Numbered from the stretch's first letter, positions 8,635-17,653 are shown. The stretch is DNA of 57,863 nucleotides from Deltaproteobacteria bacterium (GCA_025361065.1 JANYAY010000085.1:1-57863), one strand, 5' to 3'. Made by a program: numbers and translations. Notes: a model not told the origin generated them from the sequence alone.

Positions 8635-9432
8635 TCATTTTAGAACCAGGGAAGATATCTGATTCGCGAGACGTCGGGGAACAAAGCGCAGCAAAACGTC
8701 GTGAATGAACCAGTTGCGAACCCCAGGTATATAGACTGTCTTCCCTTTCATAAAGGCGCGGAGTCCTTTGCGTGCAATATCTTCGGGAGAGCTCAGGCCG
8801 CAGATAAGATACCAGCGAAGATGCGCCGGGAAATCCTTGCCCCTCAGCAGAGGTGTGTCGGTATAGGAAGGGTTTAGCGTGCAGACGGAAACGCCCGTTC
8901 CCTTGAGTTCCTGATTTACTGCTTCGCTGAAGTTCTGGATAAAGGCCTTGGTTGCGCCATAAACAGCTTGGTGGACCGACGGCTGAAATGCGGAAACGGA
9001 GGACACGTTCAGTATCCGCCCTTCCCCTCTTTTGACCATGTCGCCGGCGAAAAGATGGGTCAGGCGAAAATAGGCAATAATATTTACTTTGATTAGCATT
9101 TCCTGCCTGTCCAGGGAAAGTCGGTGAAAGTCTCCATAAGCCATCAATCCGGCGTTGTTCACGAGGACATGGATGATCTCTCCGGTCCTGTTAACTTCCT
9201 CATGAAGCATTTCCGGCCCTCTTGCAGCGGCGAGATCAACGGGATAGGTATGAACACGGATACCGTACCGGCGCTGCAGATCTTCCGCCCAGGCCGTAAG
9301 CGCAGGTGATTCCGCAGGGTGGCATCCCAGAAACAGATGCGCTCCCTCTTGAGCAAAGACCTCGGAAAGAGCCTTGCCAATGCCGGATGACGCTCCGGTG
9401 ATTAAAACATTTCTGCCTTTAACGGAACGCAT
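8635..9432 (-). CDS. Short-chain dehydrogenase/reductase
   Basis: A classical SDR of 265 residues with cofactor motif TGASSGIG (residues 13-20), NNAG near 92, a catalytic serine in SSVSAF and the YxxxK pair YGATK. The C-terminal region has a hydrophobic stretch (IPGVRNWFIHDVLLRFVP) like those of membrane-associated DltE/YqjQ-type SDRs. It should oxidise or reduce a hydroxyl or carbonyl group with NAD(P). GAGGAG lies 7 bases upstream of the ATG. The YkgJ-like gene ends 15 bases upstream, so both probably belong to one transcript. Confidence 0.82.
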   Translation of the reverse strand: MRSVKGRNVLITGASSGIGKALSEVFAQEGAHLFLGCHPAESPALTAWAEDLQRRYGIRVHTYPVDLAAARGPEMLHEEVNRTGEIIHVLVNNAGLMAYGDFHRLSLDRQEMLIKVNIIAYFRLTHLFAGDMVKRGEGRILNVSSVSAFQPSVHQAVYGATKAFIQNFSEAVNQELKGTGVSVCTLNPSYTDTPLLRGKDFPAHLRWYLICGLSSPEDIARKGLRAFMKGKTVYIPGVRNWFIHDVLLRFVPRRLANQISSLVLK

Positions 9433-9447
9433 TCTTTTCTCCTCTTT

Positions 9448-10176
9448 TTATTTAGGTAACCGATAACCCGCATCAGCCATCATAGATGATGCACCTTCCG
9501 TAAGGAGCTTGTATATCATGATCGGGAGGGTAATTTCATAAAGCATCAGCCGGGGATCAGCCAGTTGCAGAATTTTCAGAAGGTCTTCATCATCAGAGAC
9601 CAGTTGATAAATAACAGCTTTTTCTCCTGCTTCAGGATTACACCAATCCGGAGGTGTCACAGAATATTGCCCCGAACAAGGCAACGGCCGGACAGCATAA
9701 ATAAGACAAGTATCATTTACGAGAAAGGGACACGGAATGCCCATTTGAAGATAACGCATGGACGGGGGCCTGGTGACCGCAATGATATCATTGATGGGCA
9801 TGGATGACGAGAAGGCATGGCTTCGAGTGTGATCGATTACAGTTGAAATATCATACCCTTTATGACGCCACTTTTCGTAGTTAGAAATAAATTGCTTCAG
9901 CAATTCCTTTCTGTCATACAAGTAATCAACAATTGCCATTCCATGGGTTAACGGCACAGCCACATAGTGGGAACAACAATAGGTACAACCCTTCCGGCAG
10001 GCTACCGTCTCGCCTTTTGCAGCAAGAGTTTTCACGAGAGTATTGTAACTGTTATTGCGGGTCTGGATAAGGAGTTCCCGATATTTCCTGCATAATTCCC
10101 TGCGCCATGCCCCATATGAGCCGATATTTTCTTTCGCCTCAATTTTCTCAATTTGCCGATAACGGGTTTTTGCCAT
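9448..10176 (-). CDS. YkgJ-like Cys-cluster protein
   Basis: The 242-residue protein carries the UPF0153/YkgJ signature CRKGCTYCC near residues 60-68 (CxxxCxxCC), plus later cysteines in NDTCLIYAVRPLPC and DWC. This family is thought to bind zinc or an iron-sulfur cluster; its function is not established. It lies 32 bases downstream of the biotin carboxylase gene on the same strand, so it may be the last gene of that operon or the first of the SDR pair. Confidence 0.72.
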   Translation of the reverse strand: MAKTRYRQIEKIEAKENIGSYGAWRRELCRKYRELLIQTRNNSYNTLVKTLAAKGETVACRKGCTYCCSHYVAVPLTHGMAIVDYLYDRKELLKQFISNYEKWRHKGYDISTVIDHTRSHAFSSSMPINDIIAVTRPPSMRYLQMGIPCPFLVNDTCLIYAVRPLPCSGQYSVTPPDWCNPEAGEKAVIYQLVSDDEDLLKILQLADPRLMLYEITLPIMIYKLLTEGASSMMADAGYRLPK

Positions 10177-10208
10177 TTTTGTCCTCAGACAACCCAGGTG
10201 AATAAGGC

Positions 10209-11585
10209 TTATCTGTTTTGTTTAAGTGACTCCACAAACTTGGGTAAGACTGTATTTTCTATCCACTTAATGTGTATATCTCCTGCATTAAACTCAGGCT
10301 GCGCAATCAAGAACTGCAGGAAGGGGATATTCGTTTCTACTCCCTCGATTTTAAAATCCGCCAGTGCAGTCTTCATATTCGCTAATGCTTCTGCACGGGT
10401 ATCACCTGTAGTAATCAGCTTGGCTAATAATGAATCATAGTATGGGCTGATCGTGCATCCTTCATGGCAGTGTGTGTCTACCCGGACATTATTGCCCTGA
10501 GGCAGGGCAAAACATGTTATGTCACCAGGCGACGGCATAAAATCATCTTTGGCATCATCGGCTGTTACTCGACATTCGATAGCATGGCCTTTGAATTTAA
10601 CATCCTCTTGCGTAAGTGAGAGAGGGGCGCCAAAGGCAACCGAAATCTGCTCCTTGACCAAGTCCACGCCGGTTATCTCCTCGGTAACCGGGTGTTCAAC
10701 CTGAATACGCGTGTTCACTTCCATAAAATAAAATTCATGGCGATCTTTATCGACGAGGAACTCCACCGTGCCCGCACTATTGTATCCAATACTTGAAGTA
10801 AGCGCTACGGCCGCGTTCAGGATTTTATTCCTTAAATCCTCGGGAAGATTGGGCGGATGAGCTTCTTCGATGACTTTCTGGTAACGCCTCTGTGCGGAAC
10901 AGTCTCTTTGTCCCAAATGGATTACGTTCCCGAAATTATCTCCGATTACCTGTACTTCCACATGCCGGGCATTCTGTACATAGCACTCTACAAATAGAGT
11001 CGCATCACCAAAGGCTTGCAGTGCTTCATTAGAAGCCATATCGAAAGCATTTTTTAAATTTTCTCGTTGAGTGACGATACGCATCCCACGACCACCGCCG
11101 CCGGCAGCCGCCTTAAAAATAACGGGGAACCCTATTTTTTGAACTTCAGCTTCTACATCACGGAAACTGCTAAGACCTTCACTACCCTCAGTCATGGGAA
11201 CATTGCTCTTTTTGGCCAGACTGCGCGCACTTATTTTGTCCCCCAATTGCTTCATGGTTTCGGAGCGTGGACCAATAAAAATTATCCCATTCTTCTCACA
11301 TGCTTCAGGCAATTCGGGATTTTCCGCAAGGAATCCATATCCCGGGTGAATTGCATCGGCGCCGGTCTCTAAAGCAGCATTAATAATCTTCGGTATGTTA
11401 AGATAACTCAACTTAACCTGGGGAGGGCCAATACAGACAACCTCATCGGCCATCCTCGCGCCCATACTTTCCTTATCGGCTTCGGAAACAACTAATACTG
11501 TCTCTATACCCAGTTCCTTACAGGCTTTGATAATGCGGACGGCAATCTCACCTCTGTTGGCAACAAGTACTTTTCTTTTTTTCAT
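10209..11585 (-). CDS. accC: Biotin carboxylase subunit of an acyl-CoA or pyruvate carboxylase
   Basis: A 458-residue ATP-grasp biotin carboxylase, close to the usual 450 residues of stand-alone AccC. Landmarks are the N-terminal VANRGEIAVRIIKACKELG, the glycine-rich loop AAGGGGRGMR near residue 163, and the active-site segment EVNTRIQVEHPVTEE near 288. It carboxylates biotin on the partner carrier with ATP and bicarbonate. It is the third gene of a carboxyltransferase, carrier, carboxylase set, so the acceptor substrate is decided by the 12024-13475 subunit. The 138-base gap to the carrier gene contains a strong hairpin. Confidence 0.9.
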   Translation of the reverse strand: MKKRKVLVANRGEIAVRIIKACKELGIETVLVVSEADKESMGARMADEVVCIGPPQVKLSYLNIPKIINAALETGADAIHPGYGFLAENPELPEACEKNGIIFIGPRSETMKQLGDKISARSLAKKSNVPMTEGSEGLSSFRDVEAEVQKIGFPVIFKAAAGGGGRGMRIVTQRENLKNAFDMASNEALQAFGDATLFVECYVQNARHVEVQVIGDNFGNVIHLGQRDCSAQRRYQKVIEEAHPPNLPEDLRNKILNAAVALTSSIGYNSAGTVEFLVDKDRHEFYFMEVNTRIQVEHPVTEEITGVDLVKEQISVAFGAPLSLTQEDVKFKGHAIECRVTADDAKDDFMPSPGDITCFALPQGNNVRVDTHCHEGCTISPYYDSLLAKLITTGDTRAEALANMKTALADFKIEGVETNIPFLQFLIAQPEFNAGDIHIKWIENTVLPKFVESLKQNR

Positions 11586-11658
11586 AAATCCTTTCCCCTC
11601 AAAATCTCAAGAAGGAATTTTTCATCCCCTCTCACTTTACCACATGCTTATTTCAATA

Positions 11659-11691
11659 AGGCTGGTGGCCATTGTTCATGGCCGCCAGCCT
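11659..11691 (-). terminator. Hairpin between biotin carrier and biotin carboxylase genes
   Basis: An inverted repeat with a 13-base stem containing one mismatch (AGGCTGGTGGCCA and TGGCCGCCAGCCT) and a 7-base loop. On the transcribed minus strand it is not followed by a clean T-run, so it is more likely an attenuator or mRNA processing/stability hairpin than a full terminator. Confidence 0.5.
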
Positions 11692-11722
11692 GGACATATC
11701 CCCTTCCGGGTTTGTCTGATTA

Positions 11723-11986
11723 TTACTCCGGCCTGATGAGCATTAATACGTCACCCTTTTTAACCAGCTTTCCGCTTTCCGCAAAAATCTTCTCTACCTT
11801 TCCTTTGACACCGGCACTGACGGACCGAAAACACTTCATAATCTCCATTAAGCAGACTACGGTATCTTCATTAACCTGATCACCTTCCTCTACATAAGGA
11901 GGTTCTCCGGGACTGGGTCTGCGATAGAAAACACTGTTTACCGATGCTTCAAGGGGCACGAGGCCATCTGCATTAACTGTAATCAT
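11723..11986 (-). CDS. Biotin carboxyl carrier protein (biotin/lipoyl domain)
   Basis: This 87-residue protein is a single biotinyl domain. The biotinylation site is EIMKCF (lysine near residue 50), a variant of the EVMKLF form rather than the commonest EAMKM. Flanking strands read GDQVNEDTVVCLMEIMK and GVKGKVEKIFAESGKLVKKGDVLMLI. It would shuttle the carboxyl group from the AccC-like subunit to the carboxyltransferase encoded just upstream (37 bases). The protein lacks the Ala/Pro-rich N-terminal extension of AccB, so a small dedicated carrier is likely. Confidence 0.85.
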   Translation of the reverse strand: MITVNADGLVPLEASVNSVFYRRPSPGEPPYVEEGDQVNEDTVVCLMEIMKCFRSVSAGVKGKVEKIFAESGKLVKKGDVLMLIRPE

Positions 11987-12023
11987 ATAACTTAACCTCC
12001 TGATTTATTCTTAGAATTTTCTC

Positions 12024-13475
12024 TTATAGATACTTTTTATAAACATCAGGTCCACCCGGGGTGACGTCTTTCATTGCCTCACCCATCAAAATTAAATGCA
12101 GGCAGTAGTCTTCGTCGGAAACATCGGGTGAAAGCCCCAAGTTTCTCTTTATTTCTTCAACCGAAGGTTCCGAATTTACATACTCGACAATATGGGCAGC
12201 CTTTTCTTTTATCTTTTTGGCCTGGGGAAGACTCAAAAGCTTGTCTTTGATATTTTGATCCATATCGGCAATTCCGGAATCTTCGACACCGAACAGACCG
12301 GCAGCATGCTCGACCATGGCGTCGATGCATTGTTCCCAACGTCCCAGTTGCACATTAAGAACAGCCTGAGTCACAATGTACTGCGAGAACGGGGTAATCA
12401 TGACGGGATCTCCCATCTCTTTCAAAATACGCGGAATTTCCTCCAGCACCTCCTGCAGCTTTTCCGGGATGCCCAATTGTGCCAGCTGTGTCGTCGTATT
12501 GGAAATGACGCCCCCGGGAATCTGGTGTTTATAGTAGCTCAGATCAAAGGGCAGTGGGTAATTATCAACGGGATGGCCAAAAGCCTTACCAATTTTGGTC
12601 AGACGCTCTGATACGACTTTCAGCTTTTCCACATCAATGGTGTGTTTTATGCCGAGTTCCTCGGCATTGCGTATGATATCAAAGACGGAAGGATGAGAAG
12701 AGCTGTAGGCCAGCGGAGGAACACAGGTGGATATTTTCCTCACACCCAGCTGCATGGCTACTGTAGCGTTATATGTATGCAGGCCGTTCATGCCGTGAGC
12801 ATGCAGCTCGAGAGGTATGCCGCCCGCATTCTTCTGCATGGCGGGAATGAGCGTTCGAAGACGCTCCGAAGTCAGCAACCCGTCAACATCCTTGATGCAC
12901 AGACTGATCGGCTTGTATTTCTCGACGACTTCCTTTACTTGAGCGCCGTAAAATTCGTCGGTATGCCGGGGACCGTGCCCGATGGCGAAATAGGGTATGG
13001 TTTCTATACCCATTGCCCGAAACATCGGGAACATAAACGGGAATTCATTCTTGATCTCATCTCGGGTACAACAGATGCACGCAGCCTGGTTAATTTGCGG
13101 CAACCATTTTTTTATCTGCTGATAACAGGTCCGCACCAATGTTCTATTCTCCGGCGGAGTCGTGACAGTTACCATCTGACCCATGGTGGTTACCACAATG
13201 TTCGCATCCGTATTTTTCAGTTTATCCCTGAACATAGCATACATGATGCGGGGATCTTCATTAAAGAAACGAGCGCTGATCATGGGCTGGGCGCCATGCC
13301 ACGGACCATTGATGGAATAAAATCCGGCTTCGGCAATTTCGCCGAGAACCGGCTCCATCATGTGATAGCTCATCATCATTCCCCATAAGCTCTGTGTTCC
13401 ATCACGCAGTGTTTCGTCAACCAACTCTAGTGTGCCATTACCACCGGCGGAACTGACTTTTTCTTGTTTAACCAT
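12024..13475 (-). CDS. Carboxyltransferase subunit, pyruvate carboxylase B / transcarboxylase 5S family
   Basis: The 483-residue protein has an HMGL-like TIM barrel beginning VDETLRDGTQSLW (metal-ligand Asp25), the segment CIKDVDGLL with Lys195 at the position of the carbamylated active-site lysine, and LHAHGMNG with His225 and His227 as metal ligands. YKHQIPGG near 325 is the typical start of the C-terminal conserved carboxylase domain. Members transfer CO2 between biotin and pyruvate, oxaloacetate or related acids. LHAHGMNG differs from the usual LHCHxTxG, so the acceptor may not be pyruvate. It is first in the operon; a TetR operator-like site lies about 225 bases upstream. Confidence 0.85.
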   Translation of the reverse strand: MVKQEKVSSAGGNGTLELVDETLRDGTQSLWGMMMSYHMMEPVLGEIAEAGFYSINGPWHGAQPMISARFFNEDPRIMYAMFRDKLKNTDANIVVTTMGQMVTVTTPPENRTLVRTCYQQIKKWLPQINQAACICCTRDEIKNEFPFMFPMFRAMGIETIPYFAIGHGPRHTDEFYGAQVKEVVEKYKPISLCIKDVDGLLTSERLRTLIPAMQKNAGGIPLELHAHGMNGLHTYNATVAMQLGVRKISTCVPPLAYSSSHPSVFDIIRNAEELGIKHTIDVEKLKVVSERLTKIGKAFGHPVDNYPLPFDLSYYKHQIPGGVISNTTTQLAQLGIPEKLQEVLEEIPRILKEMGDPVMITPFSQYIVTQAVLNVQLGRWEQCIDAMVEHAAGLFGVEDSGIADMDQNIKDKLLSLPQAKKIKEKAAHIVEYVNSEPSVEEIKRNLGLSPDVSDEDYCLHLILMGEAMKDVTPGGPDVYKKYL

Positions 13476-13680
13476 AAAACGTCTCTCCTCCTTTAAATAG
13501 TAATTTACGAACTACCTGACATCTATAAACATCACGATGCTAATAGTGTCTCAAAAATATGGGTGCAACTTAACCGGCGCAACAGTTGCAGGTTCAACGA
13601 GCATACCGTGCCACTTTCTTATTTAAGCTAATATACCCTCCCTTCTTTATTGTTGGTGCGTTAATGAAACGGATTGATAA

Positions 13681-13862
13681 TTATTTCCTGAAAAAAACAG
13701 ACCGACTGGTCGATTTTGTGTTGTTTAATTGATATGCAACGTCGAACTTGATTATGCTATTGACATCCCTGAATTGCGGTCCCGCCGTCTCGTCTTTCAT
13801 GATATTTCCGAACGGCGTTCCCCGTGCATCGTACATTTTTGTGGATTCTCAAATACCGCCAT
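13681..13862 (-). pseudogene. Two overlapping micro-ORFs, possible gene remnant or leader
   Basis: On the minus strand an AAGGAGG sits 7 bases before an ATG (13860-13862) that opens a 21-codon frame starting MAVFENPQK. Its TGA overlaps the ATG of a 39-codon frame (13800 to 13681, starting MKDETAGPQF) in an ATGA arrangement. The strong ribosome binding site suggests a formerly or still translated gene. Because the two frames together are short and the operator O1 lies inside the second, I cannot tell a leader peptide pair from a frameshifted remnant. Confidence 0.22.
13698..13716. promoter_or_regulatory. TetR-type operator O1 upstream of the carboxylase operon
   Basis: The dyad GACCGACTGGTC (13700-13711) has GACC and GGTC arms spaced by four bases. 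It matches O2 beside the tetR gene in arm sequence and spacing. It lies 225 bases upstream of the carboxyltransferase start. Confidence 0.5.
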
Positions 13863-13935
13863 GCCACTTCCTCCTTCTTTTGAGTTTGGTTCAATGGTAG
13901 CAATGCACTCGCAGATTACCCTTAATTAAATAATG

Positions 13936-14562
13936 TTAAATAATGTCATCGCCTCCCATGCCCTTTATTAAGCCGGTGATGGCTTTACGATAGTATTCAA
14001 TGGCCCATGCGGTTGAATGCCCTTCTTTATCAAGATACCACCTTGTGGCGAATCCATGATAGATGGCGGAGATACATCGTGCTGTGGCATCGGGGTCAAT
14101 TTTCGGGAAAACCCCTTTTTCAATACCTTCGATTACAGCGCTCCGAAGCATGTCGACCCACCGCTCCACCCACTCGTGGAAAATCTTCCGGTAAGTATCG
14201 TGCCGAACAGCCAGGACATGACAATCAAACAGGAGCGGATATCCGACGTTCACGTCTGGATCCTCCCAATTGAAAAGCCAATCGAAAGAAAGCAGCTTGT
14301 CCATAGGATCGGAAAAGCTGTTGATCCTCTCCTGACTGCGGACAAATATCCGATCGAAGTACTCTTGGAAAGCCGCCTCGAAAAGCTCATCTTTGGAAGA
14401 AAAATAGTGATTCAATCCTCCTTTGGAAAAACCGGCGCTTTTGGCGATATCTTCCATGGTGACGTTGAAGCTCCCATTCTCGGAGATCGTGTGCAATGCG
14501 CAATCAATAATGAATGCCCTTTTCACCAATTCCCGCGCTGCAGCATTTCCTTCCATACACAT
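13936..14562 (-). CDS. TetR family transcriptional regulator
   Basis: A 208-residue TetR/AcrR repressor. The N-terminal helix-turn-helix covers about residues 15-60 with the typical GSFNVTMEDIAKSAGFSKGGLNHYFSSKDELF. The C-terminal ligand-binding domain is divergent, so the inducer (probably an acyl-CoA or organic acid, by analogy with many catabolic TetRs) is unknown. GAGGAG lies 3 bases before this ATG and 9 before a second in-frame ATG (14556), which may be the true start. The gene is divergent from the 14787 SDR gene, with an operator-like palindrome between them, and points toward the carboxylase operon. Confidence 0.85.
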   Translation of the reverse strand: MCMEGNAAARELVKRAFIIDCALHTISENGSFNVTMEDIAKSAGFSKGGLNHYFSSKDELFEAAFQEYFDRIFVRSQERINSFSDPMDKLLSFDWLFNWEDPDVNVGYPLLFDCHVLAVRHDTYRKIFHEWVERWVDMLRSAVIEGIEKGVFPKIDPDATARCISAIYHGFATRWYLDKEGHSTAWAIEYYRKAITGLIKGMGGDDII

Positions 14563-14583
14563 TCGCTCCTCTTTTTTACAAAA

Positions 14584-14602
14584 AACCGACCGGCCGGTTT
14601 TA
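14584..14602. promoter_or_regulatory. TetR-type operator O2 between tetR and the divergent SDR gene
   Basis: The palindrome GACCGGCCGGTT (14589-14600) lies within AAACCGACCGGCCGGTTTT, 22 bases upstream of the tetR start. It shares the pattern GACCGRCYGGTY with O1, consistent with autoregulation plus control of the divergent SDR gene. Confidence 0.6.
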
Positions 14603-14786
14603 AATAATGGAAATTGTTTTTCCTGTCAAGAAAAATTTTCGCCTTGCCCCAAAAAATAAATTTCCTCGCTTATTCTTTGTTTCTTCGTCAGAACGATTGC
14701 ATCGTTGCAAAAAAGTTGATAGTAAAAATCGATCCGCTATAAATAAGAGACACTATGAAAAAAGACAAACATGGAAGGAGCTGCCT

Positions 14787-15554
14787 ATGGAACGCGACAG
14801 ACAGATGAATATAAATGGGTTTCCGGATATTGCAGGCAAGATCGTTATTGTCACCGGCGCCGCCCAGGGAATCGGCAACGCCATTGCCCGGGCTTTCCTC
14901 ACGGCCGGGGCGCAAGTATTGGCCGCAGACCGAGATGAGAGCATTTCCGCCTTTGACCATTTAGACGCCGGCCATTCCCGGGGATGCCGGTTGGACGTAA
15001 GCCGGGCGGCAGATGTTGCGGCCATGGTGAATCAATGCCTGCAAACATTCGGCGCTCCGGAAGTCCTGATCAACGTGGCGGCGATCAGCAACCCCGTTCC
15101 TTTCCCGAAAATGGATCTCGCCTCGTGGCAGAAAGTGATTGATGTAAACCTGACGTCCGTTTTCCTGTGCACGCAGGCTGTTTTGCCGCAGATGACCGAG
15201 CAGTGCAAAGGTTCGATCATTAACTTCTCGTCCATCATCGCGCACACGGGCGGTGAAACTAGCGCGCACTACACGGCAGCCAAGGCCGGTGTCGAAGGAC
15301 TCAGCCGGACTATGGCCCTCGAATTGGGACCCTGCGGAATTCGCGTCAATTGCATTGCCCCCGGCATGATCGATACGCGCATGCTCGCTTTGATGCCCGC
15401 CGAACAGCGCCGCAAAGTAACCGGCAAAATACCCCTGCGCCGGGTTGGTCAGCCCGCTGATCTTGTCGGTATAACCTTGCTGCTGGCTTCCGATGCCGCA
15501 GGCTACATCACCGGACAGACCTTCCATGTCAACGGAGGATTGTTCCTCACCTGA
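14787..15554 (+). CDS. Short-chain dehydrogenase/reductase (FabG-like)
   Basis: A 255-residue classical SDR starting MERDRQMN. I chose the ATG at 14787 because GAAGGAG lies 7 bases upstream and the frame before it encodes no SDR sequence. Motifs are TGAAQGIG near residue 23, the NNAG-equivalent NVAAIS, SSIIAHTGG with the catalytic serine, and YTAAK (YxxxK). The end, GYITGQTFHVNGG, is typical. It probably oxidises a 3-hydroxyacyl or other alcohol substrate with NAD(P). It is divergent from tetR and shares operator O2, so it is probably repressed by that regulator. Confidence 0.85.
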   Translation: MERDRQMNINGFPDIAGKIVIVTGAAQGIGNAIARAFLTAGAQVLAADRDESISAFDHLDAGHSRGCRLDVSRAADVAAMVNQCLQTFGAPEVLINVAAISNPVPFPKMDLASWQKVIDVNLTSVFLCTQAVLPQMTEQCKGSIINFSSIIAHTGGETSAHYTAAKAGVEGLSRTMALELGPCGIRVNCIAPGMIDTRMLALMPAEQRRKVTGKIPLRRVGQPADLVGITLLLASDAAGYITGQTFHVNGGLFLT

Positions 15555-15594
15555 TTGCATTTCTCAATCAAGCGCTATCTTTGTTGGTACGGCT

Positions 15595-15787
15595 GCCCCG
15601 GCCTGTGAGACTGTGTCGCAATTCCCCTTATTGTCATTCCGTGCAAGCGAAGCGCGACGAAGAGCCTGCCCCGTACTTGATACGGGGGAATCCAGTATTA
15701 TCAGTAAGTTCTGGATACCGGCCTGCGCCGGTATGACGATTTTTGTGGTACTTTCTGACATTGCGACACAGTCTCACAGGCCGGGGC
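15595..15787 (+). repeat. Repeat family 2, copy 1, enclosed by a 28-base perfect inverted repeat
   Basis: The core (15632-15737) starts TGTCATTCCGTGCAAGCG and ends CGCCGGTATGAC. In translation it gives the PACAGMT-like string often seen in spurious ORFs of proteobacteria. It is enclosed by a perfect inverted repeat of 28 bases at 15595-15622 and 15760-15787 (GCCCCGGCCTGTGAGACTGT and so on). The core matches 17761-17867. This size and shape suit a non-autonomous mobile or palindromic element. Confidence 0.85.
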
Positions 15788-15832
15788 CGCCGCGATATCA
15801 TCATTGATTTAGAAACGCAATGATTCCGGACT

Positions 15833-17653
15833 TTACTCCTTGTACATATCTTCAATAACCCGGGCATACTTCTGGTTGACAATCCGCCGCTTGACCTTAA
15901 TGGTCGGGGTTAACTCGCCGGTGTCCTGGGACCATTCCGCGGTCAGGAGGTGGAACTTTTTGATCTGCTCCACCCTTCCAAACTCCCGCATGTTATCCTC
16001 GACTTCCTTATTGTAGAGCTCCTTGACTCTGGAATGGGCAACAAGGTCTGCGCGGCTCGCAAAAGTGACGCCGTTTTGTTTGGCCCAGTTTTCGAGCGCC
16101 GGGAAGGCCGGCACAATGAGGGCAGTCAGGTAGTTGCGGTTGTCGCCGATGATCGAGACCTGTTCGATATAAAGGGAGGCCGTCAAGGCGTTTTCGAGGT
16201 TCTGGGGCGAAATGTTTTTGCCGCCCGACGTAATGATCAGATCCTTGATGCGCCCGGTGATCTTGAAATTGCCCTCGCGGTCAATCTCCGCAATATCGCC
16301 GGTCTTGAGGAAGCCGTCGGCGGTGAAGGTTTCTTTGGTGGCCGCATCATTCTTGTAATAACCCAGCATGACCTGGGGACCCTTGATCAGGAGCTCACCG
16401 CCTTCACCGATCTTGCATTCGGTGTCCACCAGCGGTTTTCCGACCGTGCCGGGCCGAATATGACCGGGCGCATTAGCCAGAGCCAGGGGCGAGGTCTCCG
16501 TCATGCCGAAACCTTCCAGCACCATCATCCCCATGCCGATGAAGAATTCCGCGTCGGCTGCCGACAGCGGCCCGCCGCCGGATCCGCCGATGATCACACG
16601 GTCCAGACCAATGGCAGTTAAAAGTTTGGAGATGATCAGTTTGTACGCCAGAGCATACTCGAGCGCGAACAGACCGGTGCGCTTTTTGCCGTTGCAGATA
16701 TAAGGCAGATTCCTCTTCGCCACACTCATTGCCCATTTGAAAAGAGTTTGCTTCAGGGGCGGGGCTAAAGCAACCTTGGCCATGATGCCGGCACGCATCT
16801 TCTCGAAGACCCGCGGCACGCTGGCAAAAATTGTTGGTCGCACCTCGATCATGTCCGTCAATACGGTCGTAATGTCCTTGGCGAAATAGACCTTGGCACC
16901 GGCCGAGACACAGGCACCGTAATAAGTGATGGTGCGTTCGAAAATATGCGACAAGGGCAGGAAGGAAAGCGCTATGTGCTGCATACTGTCCAGCACTCCC
17001 GGGGTGATGGCCTTCCATTGTTCGGCATTGGTGGTCATGTTGTTATGGCTGAGCATAACCCCTTTGGGGTTGCCTGTTGTGCCGGATGTGTAAATGAACG
17101 TCGCCACGGAATTGGGGTCAATGTCCTTTACCCGCGCATCCAGTTCGCCCTTGTCCTCGATGGCCTTGCCCGTCTCCAGGGCTCTCGAGAAGGCAACAAC
17201 CTTGCTCACTGCCGCCGCAAGCTCGTCGAAAATAATGATCTCTTCGAGCATGGGCAGGTTGTCGATGATCTCCAGCACCTTCTGCATATGCTCTTTTGTT
17301 CCGACAAAACAGATCCGCGCATCGGAATCATTCAGGATGTAATGAGTTTCTTTGGTGGTATTGGTTGGATATACCGGCACATTGATGGCGCCGGCCGAAA
17401 GAATCGCCAGATCGGCTACCCACCACTCATAGCGGTTGGCCGAGAAGATCGCCACCTTATCACCAGCCTTGATTCCCCGTGAAATAAGGTATTTTCCCAA
17501 CCCGCGCGACATGCCGTCCATTTCCCGCCAGGAGATGTCAACAAACTTGCTTTCAGCATTCCTGTAAGCGCACATGGCGGCATCGCCCCTGACAGCAACC
17601 TTTTCACGAAACATAAGCGGAATTGATTTGTTGCCTAACTTCAGATTCGCCAT
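15833..17653 (-). CDS. Long-chain acyl-CoA synthetase (AMP-forming)
   Basis: A 606-residue ANL-superfamily ligase that adenylates a fatty or other carboxylic acid and transfers it to CoA. Visible motifs are the P-loop YTSGTTGNPKGVMLSH near residue 188, EGFGMTETSP near 375, the TGD motif in FLKTGDIAEID near 455 and GRIKDLIITSGGKNISP near 470. It is most like the 26605-28407 paralogue (shared KRTGLFALEYxLAxKLI stretch). The gene stands alone on its strand, between two copies of repeat family 2. Its substrate cannot be read from sequence. Confidence 0.88.
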   Translation of the reverse strand: MANLKLGNKSIPLMFREKVAVRGDAAMCAYRNAESKFVDISWREMDGMSRGLGKYLISRGIKAGDKVAIFSANRYEWWVADLAILSAGAINVPVYPTNTTKETHYILNDSDARICFVGTKEHMQKVLEIIDNLPMLEEIIIFDELAAAVSKVVAFSRALETGKAIEDKGELDARVKDIDPNSVATFIYTSGTTGNPKGVMLSHNNMTTNAEQWKAITPGVLDSMQHIALSFLPLSHIFERTITYYGACVSAGAKVYFAKDITTVLTDMIEVRPTIFASVPRVFEKMRAGIMAKVALAPPLKQTLFKWAMSVAKRNLPYICNGKKRTGLFALEYALAYKLIISKLLTAIGLDRVIIGGSGGGPLSAADAEFFIGMGMMVLEGFGMTETSPLALANAPGHIRPGTVGKPLVDTECKIGEGGELLIKGPQVMLGYYKNDAATKETFTADGFLKTGDIAEIDREGNFKITGRIKDLIITSGGKNISPQNLENALTASLYIEQVSIIGDNRNYLTALIVPAFPALENWAKQNGVTFASRADLVAHSRVKELYNKEVEDNMREFGRVEQIKKFHLLTAEWSQDTGELTPTIKVKRRIVNQKYARVIEDMYKE

